From Methanobrevibacter sp. (GTDB lineage: Archaea; Methanobacteriota; Methanobacteria; Methanobacteriales; Methanobacteriaceae): a stretch of 19,454 nt of DNA. The translations under genes were made by a program, and so were the position numbers. Location: assembly GCA_030539985.1 (NCBI GenBank), contig JAUNXD010000007.1, forward strand, positions 1-19,454, written 5' to 3'. The notes beneath the pieces were generated by a model that ran no database searches, had not been told where the DNA came from, and worked only from the letters and a program-made list of their open reading frames with translations. Shown piece after piece: positions 14,245 to 19,454 of the stretch (positions are counted from its first letter, which is position 1; every line of letters starts with the position of its first letter).

Positions 14245-14280
14245 TCAAAAAAAATAGAATTTAGATGATTAAACCATCTA
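14245..14280 (-). terminator. Hairpin plus T tract behind glmM
   Basis: On the minus strand TAGATG and CATCTA (14275-14280 and 14262-14267) pair around a seven-base loop. The stem starts with the glmM stop codon and is followed by AATTCTATTTTTTTT. With the plus-strand hairpin it forms a face-to-face terminator pair between convergent genes. Confidence 0.5.
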
Positions 14281-15615
14281 TAAATTTTCATTAATTATTT
14301 TTACACAGATATCCTTGATTTCTTTAGCCCTTTCGGCATTTCGAGATTCCAAGGTTATCCTTATGTAGTCTTCTGTTCCGGACGGCCTTACCAATACCCA
14401 GCTGTCATCGGAAAATGTCAATCTTACACCGTCAAGAGAGTTTACATCAACTATATCACCAAATGCGTCTTTAAGCAGGCATTCCATATTCTCCATTACC
14501 TTGACTTTGGCCTCCTTAGAGCAGGTGATCTTTTCACGGATGTTTGGATATGACGGTATCTGTGCAAGCAAATCGGACAGCTTGCCATCTCTTGAAACTA
14601 TTTCGGCCATTCTCAAACCTGATAAGATTCCATCAGGACACATGCAGAAGTCTGGGTGCAGCCATGTTCCTGACGGTTCGCCTCCGAATGCGGCGTCCCT
14701 TTCTATGATGACCTCAGCCACATTGACATCACCGACAGGAGTTCTCAATACTTCACCTTTTACTGACTCGTCCATACACAGTCCCGCATCCACGGTTGTA
14801 ACGATATCTCCATCAAATTCCTTGGATATCAGTGCCAGAAGTGAGTCAAAAGGAGAAATATTACCCTTTTCGTCTACGGTTATCATCCTATCTGCATCCC
14901 CGTCATGGGCAATTCCCAAATCGGCGCCGATGGCCACTACTGTTTTCATTAATGTCTGCAGATTTTCGGCATTCGGCTCAGGGTTGCGGCCAGGGAAAAA
15001 TCCGTCAGGCTGTGAATTTAATGTTGTTACTTCGCATCCGGCTTTTCTAAATACTAATGGTGATATTTCGCTTCCTGCTCCGGATGCACAGTCAATGACA
15101 ACTTTCAGGCCTTTTTTAATGCTGACCATATCTACCAAATCATCAACATACTGGCCTTTGATTTCCTCATTGACGCTTAGCTTACCTACGTCCTGCCAAT
15201 CGACTGAAATGTAGTCCCTGTTTGCATATATATCTTCAATTTCCCTTTCCTGATTTTGCGTATATGCCATACCATTTTTATTCCACAACTTTATTCCATT
15301 GTATTGGGAGGGGTTGTGGGATGCAGTGAGCATTATTCCGGCATCTGCATTGAGTTTTTCGGTAGCATATCCTACCAATGGTGTTGGAACCATTCCAATC
15401 TTTACCACATTTACTCCACTTTCAAGAAGTCCTGCACAGATTGCCTGGTCCAGCATCTTGTTTGTTGTACGTGTATCATAACCCAATACGACAGTTCCTT
15501 CATTGCCCAGGTAATATGCAAGTGACTTTCCGACATTCAATGCAAGTTCGCATGTGACCTCAGAGCCTATTTTGCCTCTGATTCCTGATGTTCCAAACAG
15601 TTTTTTGGCTGCCAT
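14278..15615 (-). CDS. glmM: Phosphoglucosamine mutase GlmM (paralogue 2)
   Basis: The 445-residue phosphohexomutase is expected to convert glucosamine-6-phosphate to glucosamine-1-phosphate, the step before GlmU. Visible signatures are LFGTSGIRG (6-14), phosphoserine S99 in TASHNPSQYNGIK, the magnesium loop D238-G-D-A-D-R243, the sugar loop FGGEPSGTW (309-317) and RPSGTED (409-415). GEPSG resembles the GEQSG loop of bacterial GlmM, which supports the amino-sugar assignment over phosphomannomutase. The ATG follows GTAGGTGAT, which overlaps the apgM stop codon; the two genes are eight bases apart and form an operon. Its substrate still cannot be fixed by sequence, given the second paralogue at 6705. 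Confidence 0.9.
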   Translation of the reverse strand: MAAKKLFGTSGIRGKIGSEVTCELALNVGKSLAYYLGNEGTVVLGYDTRTTNKMLDQAICAGLLESGVNVVKIGMVPTPLVGYATEKLNADAGIMLTASHNPSQYNGIKLWNKNGMAYTQNQEREIEDIYANRDYISVDWQDVGKLSVNEEIKGQYVDDLVDMVSIKKGLKVVIDCASGAGSEISPLVFRKAGCEVTTLNSQPDGFFPGRNPEPNAENLQTLMKTVVAIGADLGIAHDGDADRMITVDEKGNISPFDSLLALISKEFDGDIVTTVDAGLCMDESVKGEVLRTPVGDVNVAEVIIERDAAFGGEPSGTWLHPDFCMCPDGILSGLRMAEIVSRDGKLSDLLAQIPSYPNIREKITCSKEAKVKVMENMECLLKDAFGDIVDVNSLDGVRLTFSDDSWVLVRPSGTEDYIRITLESRNAERAKEIKDICVKIINENL

Positions 15616-15623
15616 GAAATCAC

Positions 15624-16862
15624 CTACGCGCCGAATTTATGAGCGTAATTCATTAAATCCATCATAATGTTCATTACATCTGACCCTCTAATTCTGTTAA
15701 GGCCGCCTTTTGCGCATGCCCTTTCTGAGAATTCTGTAACATCATCCGTTCTGACTTCAGGACCTCTGATTAAGACAGGAACCGGGTCTCCTGAGTGATT
15801 CATCACAGAGATTGGAGTTGAATGATCTGCAGTCAAATAAATATAAACATCTTCAAGCTTGATTAGTTCACTCATTACCACTTCATCGACCTTTTCTATG
15901 AATTCCTTTTTCTCTTTGGTCTGGCCGTCATGGCCCGCTTCGTCAGCACCGTCGATATTTATTAGGAAAAAGTCATGGTCTGAGTTTTTAACCTGGTCAA
16001 TAATTGTGTCACGGATATTGTCAAGATTGGTGTCAATTCCACCGGTCACATCTTCCATTTCAATAATGTCCATTCCGGCAAACCTTCCGATTCCCATAAT
16101 AAGTCCGGTTTCTGCAATACATGCTGAATTTACTTCATATTTATCATTCAATGATTCGACAACAGGCACTTCACCGGCTCCACGAGGTATTACGATATTT
16201 GCCGGAGGTTCGCCTTCCTCAATCCTTTTCAGATTGACCGGATGGTTCTTGACCATTTCATATGTCTTTACAACAAGTTTGTTTAAGATATCTGCAGTTT
16301 TTGCAGCTTCTGGAGTGTCATCCAATGCCTTTACCTCTTTTGGCCTATTTCCTTCAACCTTAGGATCGGCATCGCTTACCTTATCGGACAATCCTTCGCC
16401 TCTAAGAACAAGAACAGCCCTATGGCCTGTTGATTCCTTGAATATGATTTTAACGTCAGGATAGTCTTCAAGAACCATGGTGTTCAATACATCCACGATT
16501 TCCTTTGTGCCCTCCTTGATTCTTCCAGCACGCCTGTCGGTTACGATTAAATTATCATCGGCGGTTGAGAAGTTGCATCTGAATGCAATGTCTCCAGGCA
16601 AGACTTCCACACCTACACCGTTTGCCTCAAACGGTCCTCTTCCGGTGTATACCTCATAAGGGTCATAACCTAAAATTGATAAATGTGCTGTATCACTGCC
16701 GGGGATGATTCCAGGGGCAATGGAATCCATTATTCCAGTAATTCCTTCAGCGGCCATCTTATCCATGTTTGGAGTATTTGCAGCTTCAAGAGGAGTTTTA
16801 TTTCCTAATTCTTTAATTGGACGGTCACCCATACCGTCCATAATCAATACAATACCTTTCAT
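15624..16862 (-). CDS. apgM: Archaeal 2,3-bisphosphoglycerate-independent phosphoglycerate mutase ApgM
   Basis: The 412-residue enzyme interconverts 3- and 2-phosphoglycerate in glycolysis and gluconeogenesis. It belongs to the alkaline phosphatase superfamily: metal aspartate D9 in LIMDGMGD, nucleophile S56 in PGSDTAHLSILGYDP, D304 and H311 in IDGADEAGHDG, and D346-H347 in LTADHSTP followed by H356. The GRGPFEANG motif (75-82) is typical of ApgM. Length fits the archaeal form. ATG 16862 has GGTGAT five bases upstream. It is the first gene of a two-gene operon with glmM. Confidence 0.96.
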   Translation of the reverse strand: MKGIVLIMDGMGDRPIKELGNKTPLEAANTPNMDKMAAEGITGIMDSIAPGIIPGSDTAHLSILGYDPYEVYTGRGPFEANGVGVEVLPGDIAFRCNFSTADDNLIVTDRRAGRIKEGTKEIVDVLNTMVLEDYPDVKIIFKESTGHRAVLVLRGEGLSDKVSDADPKVEGNRPKEVKALDDTPEAAKTADILNKLVVKTYEMVKNHPVNLKRIEEGEPPANIVIPRGAGEVPVVESLNDKYEVNSACIAETGLIMGIGRFAGMDIIEMEDVTGGIDTNLDNIRDTIIDQVKNSDHDFFLINIDGADEAGHDGQTKEKKEFIEKVDEVVMSELIKLEDVYIYLTADHSTPISVMNHSGDPVPVLIRGPEVRTDDVTEFSERACAKGGLNRIRGSDVMNIMMDLMNYAHKFGA

Positions 16863-16893
16863 TAAATATCACCATATTAATATTCATTATTAA

Positions 16894-16904
16894 TTCTATA
16901 ATTT
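16894..16904 (-). promoter_or_regulatory. Candidate TATA box of apgM-glmM
   Basis: The minus strand reads CAAATTATAGAATT, which predicts a start site near 16874, just ahead of the GGTGAT ribosome binding site at 16868-16873. The leader would be very short. Other AT-rich stretches nearby could serve. Confidence 0.35.
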
Positions 16905-16961
16905 GATAGTTAAATAATTTGTTTAAAAAGGGTTAGGTTTTTAAATTTTGGGAAAAGTTTA

Positions 16962-16973
16962 GTTTAAAAAAAA
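16962..16973 (-). terminator. T-tract terminator behind the DUF92 gene
   Basis: On the minus strand the stop codon is followed almost at once by ACTTTTTTTTAAAC, an eight-T tract of the kind that ends archaeal transcripts. Confidence 0.5.
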
Positions 16974-16974
16974 G

Positions 16975-17667
16975 TTAGATTAGTAAAATTCCGACAATTG
17001 CCCCTACAATTGTTGCAAATAAATTAACATGCTCATTTGTAATCAGTCCCCTGTTTTCAAACAGGGCTCCCAATATGCTGTCCATGAAACAGCCGATAGT
17101 ACCTGAGATGATTGATACGGCAATTGCAGAAAGCGGGTTTGGAACTATTCCAAGTAAAAATGCAGCTATACCAATTATTGCGGCTCCTACAATACCTACA
17201 ACGGTCCCTAAAACTGACACTGCACCGTTGGTACCGGGATCGACACTTTGGAATGTTGTTATAAGTCTTGGATGTGCATCCAGCACTCCAATTTCGGAAG
17301 CCAATGTGTCTGATGTTGCTGTTGCTATTGCTCCGATGAATCCTCCCACCAACGGCAGGTAGTATCCTCCGAATGCGGCCATGAAACAGGCAACAACCCC
17401 ATTTGAGATAACGTTTTTACTTGTTCTTCTTCCTTCAAACTGGCCGAGAGATCTTTTGTATTTTTTGGAGTATTTTGTTGCAAGAAGGGACATTACAAGG
17501 AACAGTACAATCAAAAGCAGCCAGCTGACTCCTGCTGAAAATATGATTACAACACCCATGATAATCATGACTGCTGAACCGAATATGTCCAAGGATTTTC
17601 TGTAATATGTAATGAAACCTAAAATAAATAGAAGCAGTACATATACCCAATTAATCATCGCTTGCAT
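16975..17667 (-). CDS. DUF92 (TMEM19-like) integral membrane protein
   Basis: The 230-residue protein has about six to seven hydrophobic segments. Between them lie the motifs that identify the DUF92 family: QFEGRRTSKNVISNG, ATATSDTLASEIG and SVDPGTNGAVSVLGT, followed by GTIGCFMDSILGALFENRG. The family is found in archaea, cyanobacteria and eukaryotes (TMEM19); in phototrophs a member (VTE6) acts as phytyl-phosphate kinase, so an isoprenoid phosphate substrate is conceivable here, but that is inference. I chose ATG 17667 because GTGAT precedes it by four bases; a GTG at 17676 would add three residues. It is monocistronic with its own promoter and terminator. Confidence 0.85.
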   Translation of the reverse strand: MQAMINWVYVLLLFILGFITYYRKSLDIFGSAVMIIMGVVIIFSAGVSWLLLIVLFLVMSLLATKYSKKYKRSLGQFEGRRTSKNVISNGVVACFMAAFGGYYLPLVGGFIGAIATATSDTLASEIGVLDAHPRLITTFQSVDPGTNGAVSVLGTVVGIVGAAIIGIAAFLLGIVPNPLSAIAVSIISGTIGCFMDSILGALFENRGLITNEHVNLFATIVGAIVGILLI

Positions 17668-17709
17668 TTTTATCACAAATCCCCTTTAATTAGTATATTG
17701 GAACTATGA

Positions 17710-17720
17710 ATATAAAAATA
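17710..17720 (-). promoter_or_regulatory. Candidate TATA box of the DUF92 gene
   Basis: The minus strand reads AATATTTTTATATTC, about 43 bases upstream of the ATG at 17667, predicting a start near 17690. The rest of 17721-17917 is AT-rich; I see no gene or RNA there. Confidence 0.5.
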
Positions 17721-17917
17721 TTATCTTATCAAAAAACTGGTCAAATTTTACCTATCATTTAATTAAAAATAGCTTCAATTATTTGAAATGTTTTGAGATA
17801 AATATCATGATAAATAAAGCTATAATTGTTTTAATAAAATTAAAATTTGAAATCAATAAAAATCAAAAGAGACATATAGATGAAAAAAAATAATTAAAGA
17901 GGAAATTGATATTTTCC

Positions 17918-19041
17918 TCATTTTTTAACTTTCACTTTGCCTTTCACAATGTTTGTGCGGTAAGTGGCAGAGTATTTATACTTTTTGCCCTTCTTGAGTT
18001 TCTTGGTTATTTTCTTTTTGATTGTAACTTTTGCAATACCTTTGGAATTGGTTTTTGCTTTGTATTTTTTGCCTTTGAATTTGAATACAATCTTTTTACC
18101 CTTGATCGGTTTGCCGTTGGACCTTTAAGTTTGGCCTTGAGTTTAAGTTTCTTGCCTTTTTTGACTTTAACGGTCTTTTTGACCAACTTGAGGGTTTGTT
18201 TAACAACCAAGTTATTTACAACCTCAGTGTTCTTGTATTCAGCTCTGAGAACGTATTTTTTAGGGTTTAAGTTAATCAAGAGTCTTGCGTAACCGTCCTT
18301 ATCTGTTCTGCATGAATAGTGGATGGTGTTAGCGTAGATATCTACGAACTCACCTGCACCTACAGGCTCACCGTCATCACAAATAGCCCTTACAACATAG
18401 TATGTGCCATCAACGAAGTCCATTGTAATGTCTTTGTTTTCAAGCAGACATTTTACGATTGTGATTGTGGAAGTTACCTGCTCGCCGGTTACCGGATTGA
18501 TTACTGTAACGTGATAGACTCCGACAGGCAAGTGTGAATCGGTTACATATCCAATACCTTCACCATCTGTTTTGACATTGTATGTTTTGCCGTTGATGAT
18601 GAACTGCACATTGGCATTTACAAGTGTGGTACCGTCCTTGTTGAGGAATTCCGCCTTATAGTCATATGGACTGTTCCAACCACGTTTTATAGGTCCCGCA
18701 ACAATTGATTTGAATACTGTCACATTGGTTGCGTAGGATACAGGTTTATATTTGCCGTCACCGTTGTAGGTTACATTGATATTGTGTGTTCCCTCACTGA
18801 CTCCAGGAATAGGAATTGTGTTTTCACCGCCTGTTACATTCACAACATAGGTTGTATTGTCGATTATGATAGTCACATTACCTGTAGCGTTATCTTTAAC
18901 ATTGACCAGTACTGTACGGTTTCCTAAATCGATTACATCCATAGTGCCATCAGAAAATGTGGACACTTTAAGTTTGCCTGTGGTATTTGAAGTTACATAA
19001 TAATTTAATTTAGTAATACTGAAATAATCCCAAATACTCTC
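17918..19041 (-). pseudogene. Adhesin-like Ig-repeat protein, 5'-truncated and frameshifted
   Basis: The open frame from 19041 to 18118 encodes Ig-like modules: NYYVTSNTTGKLKVSTFSDG, then a Big_3_5-like repeat (ATGNVTIIIDNTTYVVNVTG, YNGDGKYKPVSYATNVTV), two further beta domains, and a lysine-rich end (VKKTVKVKKGKKLKLKAKLK). At 18116-18119 the frame breaks: GGTCCAACGGC lacks one A compared with the expected GP-NGK codons. One frame over, coding resumes as NGKPIKGKKIVFKFKGKKYK and ends naturally with GKVKVKK at a TGA at 17918-17920. Without the shift the protein ends early at 18007. There is no plausible start or signal peptide: an in-frame stop lies at 19042-19044 and the first GTG is at 18966. 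These surface proteins are numerous in Methanobrevibacter. A sequencing error could explain the missing base but not the missing start. Confidence 0.75.
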
Positions 19042-19071
19042 TTAAACCATAAAAAATTAAAGAATTAAAAG

Positions 19072-19098
19072 AAGTTTAGAAAATTATTTTCTAAACTT
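19072..19098 (-). terminator. 12-bp perfect hairpin at the end of the adhesin gene
   Basis: AAGTTTAGAAAA (19072-19083) and TTTTCTAAACTT (19087-19098) pair perfectly, and the three-base loop TAA is the stop codon of the adhesin gene on the minus strand. Downstream on that strand comes a T-rich stretch (CTTTTAATTCTTTAATTTTTTA), so it probably works as a terminator. Confidence 0.6.
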
Positions 19099-19454
19099 TC
19101 TAAATGGAATGATTGCAATAGACACGAATACCAATATCAATACAAATATAGGATTACCTGTTGCATGTCTTTTAAGACCTTCATGATGCATGGAACCATT
19201 TGATTTGACTGGATTTACATTAATCTCACCATTTGTATTAGTTGGCAGGTATTTATCATCACCTGAATACCATGCCTTAATCGGATATGATCCCACTTTA
19301 AGGCCTGGAATTCTGAATACTGCTTTTCCATTATGAACTTTTGCAGTGTATTTTTTACCATTGATTTCAATTGTAACAGTTCCTGTTGCATCATCAGGCA
19401 ATGTAACGGTAATCACCCCATCATCCCCTACAGTAATATCCGGTGAATCAACAC
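19084..19454 (-). CDS. Adhesin-like Ig-repeat protein, C-terminal part (5' end outside window)
   Basis: The frame is open to the window edge and ends with TAA at 19084-19086. It starts VDSPDITVGDDGVITVTLPD and runs through a complete Big_3_5-type Ig repeat (ATGTVTIEINGKKYTAKVHN, then IPGLKVGSYPIKAWYSGDDK). A linker with GLKRHATGNP follows, then a hydrophobic helix (IFVLILVFVSIAIIPF) and the basic end RKFRK. This is a C-terminal membrane anchor, so the protein is displayed on the cell surface, in contrast to the neighbouring fragment, which has no anchor. Such proteins in Methanobrevibacter are called adhesin-like; the ligand is unknown. Confidence 0.85.
   Translation of the reverse strand, partial: VDSPDITVGDDGVITVTLPDDATGTVTIEINGKKYTAKVHNGKAVFRIPGLKVGSYPIKAWYSGDDKYLPTNTNGEINVNPVKSNGSMHHEGLKRHATGNPIFVLILVFVSIAIIPFRKFRK

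Noticed and set aside
15859..16464. Plus-strand reading frame of 201 codons
   Set aside because: It is antisense to apgM; the serine-rich composition is the mirror of the codon pattern of the real gene.
18116..18119. Programmed frameshift in the adhesin gene
   Set aside because: No slippery heptamer or stimulatory hairpin is present at the break; a one-base loss explains it more simply, and the fragment also lacks a start.
1..19454. CRISPR array, tRNA, rRNA or other structured RNA genes
   Set aside because: No regularly spaced repeats and no cloverleaf or rRNA-like stretch were seen in the intergenic regions on either strand.

Overview
The window looks like chromosomal DNA of a methanogenic archaeon of the order Methanobacteriales, most probably Methanobrevibacter or a close relative. 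This is inferred from gene content, not from a database search. The DNA is AT-rich. Promoters are of the archaeal TATA type, and ribosome binding sites resemble GGTGAT or GGGGAT. Diagnostic archaeal genes are present: ATP-dependent DNA ligase of archaeal length, archaeal-type phosphoglycerate mutase ApgM, and an archaeal GlmU-like nucleotidyltransferase/acyltransferase. The right end holds Ig-repeat adhesin-like proteins of the kind abundant in Methanobrevibacter.

Layout. (1) 1-279, minus: 5' part of a winged-helix regulator of the HTH-CBS family. (2) 351-2104: a complete 1,754-bp IS4-type insertion sequence with perfect 19-bp terminal inverted repeats, inserted between the back-to-back core promoters of the regulator and thiC. 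(3) 2176-5109, plus: thiC directly abutting the gene for DNA ligase. (4) 5147-6025, minus: a small islet with a PD-(D/E)XK nuclease of Rpn type, and directly behind it, in the same frame but after a stop codon, a separately initiated small protein equal to the C-terminal tail of Rpn proteins. (5) 6243-8069, plus: a membrane-anchored OB-fold protein and a phosphohexomutase. (6) 8232-12954, minus: a tightly packed five-gene operon read as glmU-like gene, gamma-carbonic-anhydrase-like gene, hisC, NrdG-like radical SAM activase, ASCH-TPR fusion. (7) 13115-14190, plus: a 56-residue rubredoxin and a DUF4012-like membrane-anchored protein. (8) 14278-16862, minus: apgM followed by glmM. (9) 16975-17667, minus: DUF92 membrane protein. 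(10) 17918-19454, minus: the C-terminus of one adhesin-like protein, then a second adhesin-like fragment lacking a start and broken by a one-base frameshift.

Functionally, the two phosphohexomutases (6705 and 14278) and the GlmU-like enzyme cover the late steps to UDP-GlcNAc and related activated sugars, needed for pseudomurein and surface glycans. ThiC supplies the thiamine pyrimidine, HisC serves histidine synthesis, and ApgM serves glycolysis/gluconeogenesis.

The most interesting candidates are the split nuclease plus tail protein (possible two-gene version of the Rpn/RpnS arrangement), the ASCH-TPR fusion, the IS placement with its 9-bp operator-like palindrome at the transposase start site, and the decayed adhesin.
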